Shown: in pieces, positions 1 to 7,502 of the stretch
How positions within the stretch are numbered: position 1 is the first letter of the stretch
Layout: each line of letters opens with the position of its first letter
Assembly (NCBI GenBank): GCA_035384605.1
Contig: DAOOIV010000117.1
Coordinates: 1-15,321 of the forward strand
Origin: Phycisphaerae bacterium
GTDB taxonomy: Bacteria > Planctomycetota > Phycisphaerae > UBA1845 > PWPN01
Length of the DNA stretch: 15,321 nucleotides
Direction: 5' to 3'
The notes under the pieces: model-generated
Databases searched by the model: none
What the model was told of the DNA's origin: nothing
Seen by the model: the letters and a program-made list of their open reading frames with translations, nothing else
Position numbers and translations under genes: made by a program

Positions 1-52
1 GGTCCAACAACCCGAAAAAAATCTAGAATCGCCCTTTGGTGTTCAACTTGGG
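1..52. other. Left edge: spacer downstream of hyfG, next gene not visible
   Basis: On the minus strand these are the bases after the hyfG stop codon. No ATG-initiated frame begins here. An AAAGGG stretch is present that could be a ribosome binding site for a gene starting at or past the edge. In related operons the NuoB/HyfI-like small subunit and a ferredoxin-like subunit follow at this place, so the operon very probably continues outside the window. This is inferred from family gene order, not seen. Confidence 0.4.
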
Positions 53-1576
53 CTAGAGGTCGTGTCCGCAGTAGGACAGGTTGAAGCTCTTGTTGCACAG
101 TGGGAAATCGGAGATCTGCTGGTTGCGCAAGGCCATCGCCAGCCCCATCCAGTTGTGGAAAGACGGATCAACGATCTTGTACGCGGCCAGTCGCCCAGCT
201 TCATCGGTCATTGCCATGTGGCAGATCTCGCCCCGCCATCCCTCCACCAGGCTCACGGCGATTCGAGACCGGCCCAGAGGCTTGGCCGCCGCCCGGTTTC
301 CCCCTGACGGCAGTGAACGGAGTTGGTCCTGTATGAAAGCCAGCGACCGCTGAATCTCAAGCCATCGAACGAACGCCCGGGCGAACACGTCTCCCGCCTC
401 AGCCATCGAGACGGGTATGTGCGCGAGCCTGTATATGCCCGTGGGGAATTCGTGGCGGACATCTCGCTCGATGTTGCACGCTCTCGCGGCCACGCCGACC
501 AGTCCAAGATCAACCGCTGTTTCTCGATCCACGCGTCCCGTCTCCTGGAACCGGGCGAGTACCGACGGGCTATCCCAGAGCAGATCCACTGCCGTGGTGA
601 CGTCTTGCCGGGCGGCATCGAGCCTTTCCAGAAGCTGGGCCCGCCGGCTGTCCTCAAGATCAAACGCGACGCCGCCGGGACGTACGAGCCCGCGTCCGAA
701 GCGGCTTCCGCAGATCAGGGCCGTCATGTTGAGGAAATCGCCGCGAATCCTTCCGCAATACGACGCGGTGGGCAGGAAACCGACGTCGCCGGCCAGCGCA
801 CCAAGATCGCCGGTGTGATTCGCGAGCCGCTCGAGCTCCAGCGCGATTCCGCGAATGATCTGGGCGCGAGCAGGCACACGGACCCCGCTCAGAGCTTCGA
901 GTAGTTCACTGCAGGCCGTTGCGTGGCCGATCGAAGTGTCACCGGCCAGTGTCTCGGCGTAGTGGATCGTCCGCAGTCCCGGTCCGCCGATCAGAGCTCG
1001 CTCCACGCCGCGGTGCTGAAATCCCAGGGAGATCTCAAGGTGATAGACGTCCTCGCCATGGCATTGAAACCGGAAGTGTCCCGGCTCGATGATCCCGGCA
1101 TGTACCGGCCCGACCGCGACTTCATGGACCTCCTCGCCGTCCATCGCAAAGTAGTCGGTGACGCAAGGCTCGATGACGGTCGAAATGCCACGGCCCCAGG
1201 CATCGCGGCCCGGCCGATATGACTTGTGAAAGCGGATCGGTTTGAGCCAGGGATGCCCCTCCGGCCGCACTCCCCACTGCTCGGCAATCTCCCGCTCGAA
1301 CCAGTGGGCGGCAGGACACTCGGGTGTCAGTGCAGCGTACGAGTCGTCCACGACCGTGCCGCACACCGCCAGGCTGCCCCGGTTCCCGTGAGCAACCGCT
1401 GCCAGAAGCCGTATTCGTCCATCCTGGGACGGCGTCGCCATCATTGCCGCCAACCGGCCGTTCCGCTCCACGCCGTCGATCACCGCACTGCGAAACTCGT
1501 CGTTCCCCAGTGTTGGGATGCTTTCCGCGGCGGCCGAGGCGCCGTTGTACAAGACCAGTACATTGCTTGCGGCCAT
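53..1576 (-). CDS. hyfG: Ehr-type large subunit (HycE/HyfG/NuoCD-like) lacking NiFe cysteines
   Basis: Protein of 507 residues fusing a NuoC-like N-terminal part (about 85-120, with HWFEREIAEQWG and PEGHPWL) to a NuoD/hydrogenase-large-subunit-like part (about 150-507). In true group 4 hydrogenases such as HycE, two CxxC motifs bind the NiFe centre. Here the first site reads ETLAGDTSIGHATAC (208-222), with no CxxC. The C-terminus ends in DFPLCNKSFNLSYCGHDL (490-507), with no DPCxxC and no cleavable extension. It therefore cannot carry a conventional NiFe site and fits the Ehr group, where the subunit probably forms part of a quinone- or other acceptor-linked module at the membrane interface. 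Start: the ATG at 1576 overlaps the hyfF stop (TGATG) and has a strong GGGAGG Shine-Dalgarno 5-6 bases upstream. An upstream in-frame ATG at 1651 lies inside hyfF and is unlikely. The electron partner is unknown. Confidence 0.92.
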   Translation of the reverse strand: MAASNVLVLYNGASAAAESIPTLGNDEFRSAVIDGVERNGRLAAMMATPSQDGRIRLLAAVAHGNRGSLAVCGTVVDDSYAALTPECPAAHWFEREIAEQWGVRPEGHPWLKPIRFHKSYRPGRDAWGRGISTVIEPCVTDYFAMDGEEVHEVAVGPVHAGIIEPGHFRFQCHGEDVYHLEISLGFQHRGVERALIGGPGLRTIHYAETLAGDTSIGHATACSELLEALSGVRVPARAQIIRGIALELERLANHTGDLGALAGDVGFLPTASYCGRIRGDFLNMTALICGSRFGRGLVRPGGVAFDLEDSRRAQLLERLDAARQDVTTAVDLLWDSPSVLARFQETGRVDRETAVDLGLVGVAARACNIERDVRHEFPTGIYRLAHIPVSMAEAGDVFARAFVRWLEIQRSLAFIQDQLRSLPSGGNRAAAKPLGRSRIAVSLVEGWRGEICHMAMTDEAGRLAAYKIVDPSFHNWMGLAMALRNQQISDFPLCNKSFNLSYCGHDL

Positions 1577-3051
1577 CAGGACCCTCCCACCATCTGTGCG
1601 GCCCGCTGGATCAGGCTGTTTAACGGCGTCGGAACATGAACACCAAGACACAAGACGAGCACGCCCAGGACCGCCGGGGGTATCACGCTTAACAAGGGCT
1701 CATGGGCCCGCGGTTGGTCCATCGGCAGACTCGCCTGTCCCTGCGTCATGCGTGCGAAGACCGAAGCCATGCCGACGAATATGATCCCCAGACAGCCCAG
1801 GTACAGAATGGCCACGACCGCTCGCCCCTGGTCCAAGGCGGCTTTGAGGACTGTGAACTCGCTCAGGAACGGCCCGAAAGGCGGTGACCCGGTAATGGCC
1901 AGGAACCCCGCAATCCAGAGTGCTGCCGAAAACGGCATGACTCGCAGTGCGCCGCGGACATCTCGGCAGGACTTGGAGTTGTAGACCGCCAGCAGATTGC
2001 CGGCCACGAGAAACAGCATCGCCTTGGTCAACGAGTGATTGACCGCGTGCAGCATCGAGCCGAACACGCCAGCCCCCCCCAGGCCGACTCCCAAGGCAAG
2101 GATGCCGATGTGCTCGACGCTCGAGTAGGCCAGCAGACGCTTGTAGTCCTGTTGACCGATGATGAACACGGCGGCGGTGCCCATGGAAATCAGCCCCAAC
2201 AGTACCAGCAGTTCCTGTCCGAGGGCGGTGCAGCCAGCCGCTGTCAGTACCTGGTGTGCACGCAAGATGCCCAGGAAGGCGCAATTGAGCAGGGCTCCCG
2301 ACAGCAGGGCGGACACGACTGAAGGCGACTCGCTGTGCGCGTCGGGAAGCCACGTGTGCAGCGGAGCCAGGCCCATTTTGGTGCCGTATCCGACCAGAAG
2401 AAAGACGAACGCCGCTGAAAGCCACGGTCGGTTCAGTGCGGCGCCTCGGCGCACCAGATCATCCGTCAGAAGCGAAGTGGCGGTTCCCGCCACGTCGGCT
2501 GCCGCGACGGCCAGGAAGAAGATGCCCAGCAGCGCCAGGGCGATACCCACCGAACAGATGAGCAGATACTTCCAGGCGGCCTCGAGGGAGCGATGGTGCC
2601 GATGGAAGTAGATCAGGGGCGCACTGGCCAGCGTCGTCGCTTCAACGGCCACCCACATCAGGCCGACGTGGGCACTAAGACTCACCAGAGTCATCATGGC
2701 CAGGAACAACAACAGGCAGCCGACGAAGACGGCCTCTGGAATGTTGTCGAAGAGGAAGCCCTGTTCGAAGTCCGATCGCTGGCCGTGTGTTTCACGCTTC
2801 AGGTACCCCACCGCGTAGAACGAAGCAACCAGAAAAAGGGCGCTCGTGATGCTCAGGAAGAGCAGGCCCAGCTCGTCCAGCTTGAGCAGGCCCTGAAGGG
2901 CTGGCGCGGGCAATCTCAGCCATGCAAGGCTCGTGAGCGACGCGTGAGCCACCGCCACGGCCGGCAGCAGGGCTCGTCGGGGGCGGTGCGGCCGGATGAA
3001 GAATGCGGCAATGCCAGCCAGAGCAGGAATTAGGAAGAGCGCCAAAACCAT
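1576..3051 (-). CDS. hyfF: Hydrogenase-4 component F-like, Mrp/NuoL-M-N-type antiporter subunit
   Basis: Polytopic membrane protein of 491 residues of the proton-conducting transporter family (NuoN/MrpD-like), expected to carry H+ or Na+ across the inner membrane. The ion-path residues are present: Glu137 in VAVEATTL, Lys225 in GYGTKMGLAPLHTWLPDAH, His335 and His339 in MLHAVNHSLTK, and Lys343. SVEHIG near 311-316 is also typical. The length is close to E. coli HyfF, slightly shorter. The ATG at 3051 follows hyfE by 4 bases and has an AAGGA site about 8 bases upstream. The 3' end overlaps hyfG by one base, suggesting translational coupling. A run of eight C (plus strand 2073-2080) lies inside the gene but the frame is intact. 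Confidence 0.93.
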   Translation of the reverse strand: MVLALFLIPALAGIAAFFIRPHRPRRALLPAVAVAHASLTSLAWLRLPAPALQGLLKLDELGLLFLSITSALFLVASFYAVGYLKRETHGQRSDFEQGFLFDNIPEAVFVGCLLLFLAMMTLVSLSAHVGLMWVAVEATTLASAPLIYFHRHHRSLEAAWKYLLICSVGIALALLGIFFLAVAAADVAGTATSLLTDDLVRRGAALNRPWLSAAFVFLLVGYGTKMGLAPLHTWLPDAHSESPSVVSALLSGALLNCAFLGILRAHQVLTAAGCTALGQELLVLLGLISMGTAAVFIIGQQDYKRLLAYSSVEHIGILALGVGLGGAGVFGSMLHAVNHSLTKAMLFLVAGNLLAVYNSKSCRDVRGALRVMPFSAALWIAGFLAITGSPPFGPFLSEFTVLKAALDQGRAVVAILYLGCLGIIFVGMASVFARMTQGQASLPMDQPRAHEPLLSVIPPAVLGVLVLCLGVHVPTPLNSLIQRAAQMVGGS

Positions 3052-3055
3052 GCTT

Positions 3056-3700
3056 TCATTCCTTCAACGAGGACAGCCGGTCGGTGTCCATGTGGTCGAA
3101 CTCCCGACTGATGTGGAAAATCGCGATCCCCATGACGAACACCGCCACGAAAACATCCAGAAGAATCCCAAGCTCGACCAGCAGCGTTGCCTGACGCACC
3201 AGCCCGACGCCAAACAAGAAGATCCCGTTTTCCATCGCCAGGTAGCCGAGGACCTGGGTGATGGCCTTGCGCCGGCTGACGATCAGGAACAAGCCGACGA
3301 GAATCGCGTGGAACGCGACGGGCGCGGCCAGCGGCGGGGCCTGCGGTGTGGCCGCCGGCAGACGTGCGCCCAGCCACATGGCTGCCGGCAGAGCCAGCGT
3401 CCCGATCAGCAAGGAGAACGTGAAACCGACGAACGGCTCCACCTCTCGCCGCACGTCTGCCTCGCGTACCGCTCGCAGGAGCAACCGAGGGAAAACAAAA
3501 CCCTTGAGCACAACCGCGATGGTCACGAATACCAACGTGTGTATAGAGACGCCTTCCTGTCGAACAGTCACCGTTACGATGCCCAAAAGCACGCCCTGCA
3601 GCGCCATGACGCGGATGCAGGTGCCCAGAGAAGCAACGCCGGTCAGGGCCAGGTTAGTCAAGGCAACGGTAATCAAAACCAGATCCGTGTAGGCTTGCAT
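3056..3700 (-). CDS. hyfE: Hydrogenase-4 component E-like membrane subunit (NuoK-like part)
   Basis: Protein of 214 residues, almost the same length as E. coli HyfE (about 216). It has about six hydrophobic segments, near residues 5-25, 29-47, 53-75, 89-110, 128-142 and 150-197. The second half resembles NuoK, with Glu157 in AMENGIFLFG and Glu176 in LLVELGILLDVF as likely membrane carboxylates for ion movement. A charged tail (HISREFDHMDTDRLSSLKE) probably faces the cytoplasm. The ATG at 3700 was chosen because it lies one base after the hyfC stop and has a GAGG site at good spacing; a longer frame to 3739 would run back into hyfC. It is expected to sit between the antiporter subunits and the HyfC anchor in the membrane arm. 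Confidence 0.9.
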   Translation of the reverse strand: MQAYTDLVLITVALTNLALTGVASLGTCIRVMALQGVLLGIVTVTVRQEGVSIHTLVFVTIAVVLKGFVFPRLLLRAVREADVRREVEPFVGFTFSLLIGTLALPAAMWLGARLPAATPQAPPLAAPVAFHAILVGLFLIVSRRKAITQVLGYLAMENGIFLFGVGLVRQATLLVELGILLDVFVAVFVMGIAIFHISREFDHMDTDRLSSLKE

Positions 3701-3701
3701 C

Positions 3702-4616
3702 CTATGACCTCGCCACCAGCACAAGCGCGAGAACCGCAAGGGCTCCGGCCCCGACCAGCAGTTGCGGCACTCGCAGCAAACGAAGCCGGGCCATCGCCGA
3801 TTCGATGATGCCCACGATCACGGCCAACGCGAACATGCCCAGCAGAAAAGCGCCGGCATCAACGACGAACCAGCCTGTTCGCACGGGCACGCACAATCCG
3901 ACGAGCAGCGAGCCGAACACCCACAATTTGAGCGCGGCCCCGTAGAGTATGAACGCCAGGTCGGGCCCGCTGTAGTCCAGAACCATGACTTCGTGGATCA
4001 TGGTGAGTTCAAGGTGCGTGTTGGGGTCATCGACGGGGATCCGCGCGTTCTCAGCGAGGACAATGACCAGCATCGCGACCGCGGCCATCACCAGCGCCGG
4101 GCCCGCCGCGAGCCACGTTCCGAACGAGAGGGGCATGTAGATCCCCGAGAGCGAAATACTGTCCAGCTTGCGGGCCAGAGCGGCCACTGCGAGCATCAAT
4201 ACCGGCTCGGCCAGCGACGAGAAATGGACCTCTCTGCTGGCGCCCATGCCCTCGAAGCTCGATCCGGTGTCCAGGGCGCCGATCACAGTGAGAAATCTCA
4301 ACAGGCCCAAGAGGTAGGCCAGCAATACGAGATCGCCGGGGAAGGCGATGACGGCCCTGGTTCCACCGATCGGAAGCAGCAGCACCGCAGCCGCCACGGC
4401 CGCCAGCCCGACGACCGGAGCCAGTCGGAAAACCGCCGTTGTCGTCCGGCTGTACACCGCGCCCTTGCCAAGCAGCCGGAACAGGTCGAGATAGGGCTGA
4501 ATCAGCGGTGGCCCTTCCCGTCCGGCGACGAACGCCTTTACCCTGCTGATGATCCCCAGCAGGAGCGGGGCCAGCGTCAGGGCCAGTAGTGGTTGGCACA
4601 AACTGAAGACTCGCAT
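3702..4616 (-). CDS. hyfC: Hydrogenase-4 component C-like (HycD/NuoH-like) membrane anchor
   Basis: Membrane protein of 304 residues, a usual length for HycD/HyfC (about 305-320), and homologous in type to NuoH of complex I. It links the peripheral redox arm to the antiporter subunits and shapes the quinone or substrate cavity. Diagnostic stretches seen are GREGPPLIQPYLDLFRLLGKG (from residue 32), GSSFEGMG (118-125) and AENARIPVDDPNTHLEL followed by MIHEVMVLDYSGPD (188-219), the acidic cytoplasmic loop typical of the family. The ATG at 4616 is 3 bases after hyfB; the upstream GAGATAGG gives only a weak ribosome site, so coupling to hyfB translation is likely. Nothing looks broken. Confidence 0.93.
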   Translation of the reverse strand: MRVFSLCQPLLALTLAPLLLGIISRVKAFVAGREGPPLIQPYLDLFRLLGKGAVYSRTTTAVFRLAPVVGLAAVAAAVLLLPIGGTRAVIAFPGDLVLLAYLLGLLRFLTVIGALDTGSSFEGMGASREVHFSSLAEPVLMLAVAALARKLDSISLSGIYMPLSFGTWLAAGPALVMAAVAMLVIVLAENARIPVDDPNTHLELTMIHEVMVLDYSGPDLAFILYGAALKLWVFGSLLVGLCVPVRTGWFVVDAGAFLLGMFALAVIVGIIESAMARLRLLRVPQLLVGAGALAVLALVLVARS

Positions 4617-4619
4617 GGC

Positions 4620-6614
4620 CTATCTCAACTTCCAGAGCAGCAAAGCCAACAGCGTGACGGCGATGTACAAGACGTAAGTCTGGACTCGACCATGCTGAAG
4701 CCGGCGCAGCTTCGAGAACACCCACGCCGCCCCGCGGAAGACCGGGCTGTATCCCTTCTCTCGCCAGACATCATCGGTGTGTGTGGCAAGAGAAGCCGAC
4801 GGGGGAAAGTACTCAACCGGGGGAGTCAGGGCGGTGCGGGTTCTCAGGAACGGCTGGAAGAAACGCGTGAGCGGTTGGGCAAAAGACGACGCGGTATACT
4901 GCATGCGGGCGGTCGGGCGCGCGTAACCGCAATCCCACGTCACGGTGCTTGAGACCATACGACCCTCAAGAAGCCGGCGGCGGAAGACGATCAGCCCGGC
5001 CGTGAGCAGCAGCAGAATAAAACTGACCCCCACGACCGCGATGAGAACGTCGCGAGGATTGGCGATCGTCGCGCGGACAACGTTCTCAGGCATGCCGCCG
5101 ACAACCGCGATGGCCCGGGCAAGTGAGAGAACCGCCAACGGTCCCAGCAAACCGATCGCAACGCACGCGGCAGCCAAAACCAGCATCGGTACGCGCATCA
5201 GCCAGCCGCACTCGTGGCCGCCGCCGGCGTCCGCCGATCTCGCCTCGCCGAGGAAAACCACGCCGAACGCCTTGGCGAAACAAGCCAAAGCCAGTCCGCC
5301 AATCAGCGCCAGCCCGGCGACCGCGCCTGCCATGAGAAGCAGGTGCAGCGGCGACGTCGTCCGCACGCCCTCCAGCGCCCCCAGGTAGATCAGCAGCTCG
5401 CTCACGAAACCGTTGAGCGGGGGCAAGCCGGCGATCGCCGCAGCCCCGACCAGGAAGGTCCAGCCGGTCCAAGGCATTCGTTTGAGGAGGCCGCCGAGGC
5501 GGTCGATCTCTCGGCTACCGGTGGCGTGCAGCACCGATCCGGCCCCGAAAAACAGCAGCCCTTTGAAGCACGCGTGGTTGAGCACGTGCAGCAGCCCGCC
5601 GCCGAAGCCCAGGACAGCCATCGAAACTGAATGCAGACTGAGCCCCAGCAGTCCGACCCCCAGGCCGATGGCGATGATTCCGATGTTCTCCACGCTGTGG
5701 TAGGCAAGCAGACGCTTGAGGTCGTGTTGTGCCAGGGCAAACAAGACCCCAAGCACGCCTGATGTCAACCCGATGGCGATCAGCAGCCAGCCCCACCACG
5801 CAGGCGGCGGCCCGAGGAACGTCAGCGTTCTCAGCAATCCATAGATGCCGGTCTTGATCATCACGCCCGACATGATCGCGGACACATGGCTTGGAGCCGC
5901 CGGGTGGGCCTCGGGCAGCCACACGTGAAAGGGCATGAAGCCCGCCTTGGTTCCGAAACCAATGATGGCCAGAATGAACAGCAGGTTCGCGTGGTCCGCA
6001 ACCGCCTTGACTGGAGAGGTGCCACCCGCGAGTTCCGGCGATCCCGAGTGCAATCCCAGCAGCGCAAACATCGCCAGCAGGAACAGCGTTCCCAAGTGCG
6101 TGGCCACAAGGTACGTCCAGCCGGCCTGGCTCACCTTCTCGTCCTCATGCTCGAATGTCACAAGGAAAAACGAGGCCAGCGACATGACCTCCCACGCCAC
6201 GAGGAACAACATGATATTGCGCGCAGTGGTGACCAGGATCATGCTGGCGACCAGGAGACTGAAGAAGAACCACGACGCGCCGAGCGACTTGCGATCGCGA
6301 TACGGACGCAAGTACTCGATGCCGTAGATGGCTGCCAAAGCACACAGCAGGAGGATCGGGATGAGGAAGAACGCGGACAACGCGTCCAACTCAACGTGAA
6401 ATGAACCGTACGGTACCGACCAGGACCGATGAAGCACTTCAGCGGGTGCTCCGAGCAGGATACGAACTGCCGGTATCAGCCCGGTGATGCAACCGGCCAC
6501 AACACAGGTGGATCCCAGGGTAGACGCCCAATGCCCCCGACGCGGCACCAACAGGGCCGCAAGCCCACCGGCCATCATGATGGCAATGCCTGTCAGGAGA
6601 AAAACCATGTTCAT
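4620..6614 (-). CDS. hyfB: Hydrogenase-4 component B-like, large Mrp-type antiporter subunit
   Basis: Protein of 664 residues, close to E. coli HyfB/HycC (about 610-670), with many membrane helices. The conserved ion-path residues are in place: Glu142 in WEVMSL, Lys223 in GTKAGFMPFHVWLPEAHPAAPS, Lys254 in MIKTG, the AYHSVENIG stretch (304-312) and Lys351 in NHACFKGLLFFG. The C-terminal part after about residue 560 carries a soluble stretch and a last helix ending in TLLALLLWKLR, as in HyfB. Start: the ATG at 6614 overlaps the regulator's stop as ATGA; a second in-frame ATG lies at 6608. A longer open frame to 6872 runs antiparallel-free inside the regulator gene and has no HyfB-like sequence. 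Translational coupling to the regulator is likely because the ribosome site is weak. Confidence 0.93.
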   Translation of the reverse strand: MNMVFLLTGIAIMMAGGLAALLVPRRGHWASTLGSTCVVAGCITGLIPAVRILLGAPAEVLHRSWSVPYGSFHVELDALSAFFLIPILLLCALAAIYGIEYLRPYRDRKSLGASWFFFSLLVASMILVTTARNIMLFLVAWEVMSLASFFLVTFEHEDEKVSQAGWTYLVATHLGTLFLLAMFALLGLHSGSPELAGGTSPVKAVADHANLLFILAIIGFGTKAGFMPFHVWLPEAHPAAPSHVSAIMSGVMIKTGIYGLLRTLTFLGPPPAWWGWLLIAIGLTSGVLGVLFALAQHDLKRLLAYHSVENIGIIAIGLGVGLLGLSLHSVSMAVLGFGGGLLHVLNHACFKGLLFFGAGSVLHATGSREIDRLGGLLKRMPWTGWTFLVGAAAIAGLPPLNGFVSELLIYLGALEGVRTTSPLHLLLMAGAVAGLALIGGLALACFAKAFGVVFLGEARSADAGGGHECGWLMRVPMLVLAAACVAIGLLGPLAVLSLARAIAVVGGMPENVVRATIANPRDVLIAVVGVSFILLLLTAGLIVFRRRLLEGRMVSSTVTWDCGYARPTARMQYTASSFAQPLTRFFQPFLRTRTALTPPVEYFPPSASLATHTDDVWREKGYSPVFRGAAWVFSKLRRLQHGRVQTYVLYIAVTLLALLLWKLR

Positions 6615-7327
6615 CTGCTTTCGGCACCACCGGGTGAGAGAGGCTGGTCCGCGGATGCAAGGGATGACTCGATTCGCATCACCTCGGTCAAGATCGCTTC
6701 TCGCAGAGCCTGCGATCTGAGCGTCTCTTTGAACGCGGGATCGCGAAGCGCGAACGAGAGCAAGGAAAGCATCCGCAGGTGCGAGCGGACGGTGGGACTG
6801 ATCAGTGTGAACAGCGTGTGTACCGGCTGGCCGTCGAGCGCCCCGAACTCGATCGGATGCTCCAGGAAACACAGCGTTACGGAGGGCTGGGTAACGTGCA
6901 AAACCACCGGGTTGCGAACGTGCGGGATGGCGATGCCTTCGCCTATCCCCGTGGAGCCCAGCGACTCGCGGGCCAGCAGCACCTGGTAGAGAAACTCGCG
7001 GTCCACGTCGTCCGGAAGCCGGAGAATATCGACGACAGATCTGATCGCCGATTCCTTATCTGAGCCTTCGATTCGATAGAAGATCCCGCCGGCTCTGAGG
7101 GCCTCCGAAAGCCTGCAAGGAGTCTCCTGGTCATGCTCGGGTTCGGCGAAGATCTCCGCCGAGACGTTCAGTTTCTTCGATGTGGCCCACTCGAGCAGCT
7201 CAGTCCTGTTGAACCTGAACTGATCGCCCACGCGATAGACGGGCAGAGAACCACTGTCGATCCACCGGTAGATCGTTCGTTCCGATACGTTCAAGAGCTT
7301 GGCGGCATCCCGCACTGTGATTGTCAT
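6611..7327 (-). CDS. Excisionase/MerR-type HTH fused to PTS IIA (PtsN-like) regulator
   Basis: Protein of 238 residues. Residues 1-52 form an excisionase-family helix-turn-helix (VRDAAKLLNVSERTIYRWID, then VYRVGDQFRFNRTELLEW), a DNA-binding fold. Residues about 72-225 form a PTS EIIA domain of the fructose/nitrogen type (PtsN); the motif GIGEGIAIPHVRN puts the phosphorylatable histidine at His136. It is probably a transcription regulator whose state depends on phosphoryl transfer or on binding a partner, and it heads the Ehr operon, overlapping hyfB by 4 bases. The start at 7327 is preferred because it lies about 30 bases after the predicted transcription start, has AAAGGG upstream and begins directly at the HTH. 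A longer open frame to 7438 would begin upstream of the promoter. No PTS permease, HPr or EI gene is in the window, so a signalling rather than sugar-uptake role is inferred. Confidence 0.88.
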   Translation of the reverse strand: MTITVRDAAKLLNVSERTIYRWIDSGSLPVYRVGDQFRFNRTELLEWATSKKLNVSAEIFAEPEHDQETPCRLSEALRAGGIFYRIEGSDKESAIRSVVDILRLPDDVDREFLYQVLLARESLGSTGIGEGIAIPHVRNPVVLHVTQPSVTLCFLEHPIEFGALDGQPVHTLFTLISPTVRSHLRMLSLLSFALRDPAFKETLRSQALREAILTEVMRIESSLASADQPLSPGGAESR

Positions 7328-7360
7328 TAGATCCCTTTGTCGGTCATTAGTGACGCAAAG

Positions 7361-7376
7361 AGACATCATAAGACAT
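7361..7376. promoter_or_regulatory. Direct repeat AGACAT x2 across the -10 box, possible operator
   Basis: AGACAT occurs at 7361-7366 and 7371-7376, one helical turn apart (10 bases). The two copies flank and partly overlap the -10 box of the Ehr promoter. A third related half-site in the opposite direction (ATGTC, 7387-7391) overlaps the -35. Such phased copies at a promoter can be repressor contacts. Hexamers this short can also recur by chance. Confidence 0.3.
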
Positions 7377-7393
7377 GCTATGCACAATGTCAA
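7365..7393 (-). promoter_or_regulatory. Sigma70-type promoter of the Ehr operon
   Basis: Reading the minus strand, a perfect -35 TTGACA (7388-7393) is followed by a 17-base spacer and a -10 TATGAT (7365-7370), five of six matches. Transcription should begin near 7358, leaving a leader of about 30 bases before the regulator ATG at 7327. The AT-rich stretch upstream (7394-7425, with a run of A on the minus strand) could serve as an UP-like element. Predicted by eye only. Confidence 0.75.
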
Positions 7394-7457
7394 TAGAAAT
7401 AGATTATCGTGTTTTTTTGTCAGTGGTTTGTCCCCCAAGCCTTACTTCGTCTTCGAA

Positions 7458-7474
7458 TGTCGCAATATGCGACA
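7458..7474. promoter_or_regulatory. Perfect palindrome TGTCGCA-ATA-TGCGACA, operator candidate
   Basis: Seven-base arms with a three-base centre lie about 65 bases upstream of the -35 of the Ehr promoter and about 30 bases downstream of the alpha/beta hydrolase stop. No T run follows on either strand, which argues against an intrinsic terminator and in favour of a protein-binding site. Its ligand is unknown; the HTH regulator encoded just downstream is an obvious candidate. Confidence 0.4.
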
Positions 7475-7502
7475 CGAATTCCTGCCGCTGATTGTCCGTA
7501 AG

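Noticed and set aside
53..1576. Reading the large subunit as an active NiFe hydrogenase or as complex I NuoCD
   Set aside because: The NiFe cysteine motifs are absent, ruling out a hydrogenase, and the neighbouring genes are HyfB/C/E/F type rather than the nuo set.
2073..2080. Run of eight C within hyfF as a slippage or phase-variation site
   Set aside because: The frame is intact on both sides and the glycine-rich stretch it encodes is plausible; a single short run in GC-rich DNA is not evidence of switching.
2996..4589. Long plus-strand open frames opposite hyfE, hyfF and hyfC (2996-3808, 3762-4589)
   Set aside because: They are antisense to well-supported membrane genes, have Gln/Arg/His-rich sequence with no domain or ribosome site, and arise from codon bias in GC-rich DNA.
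6615..6872. N-terminal extension of hyfB to 6872
   Set aside because: It lies entirely inside the regulator gene, and HyfB-like sequence begins only at the ATG at 6614.
7328..7438. Upstream start at 7438 for the HTH-IIA regulator, giving a hydrophobic N-terminus
   Set aside because: It lies upstream of the strong promoter, so it would not be in the message, and the extra residues show no conserved sequence.
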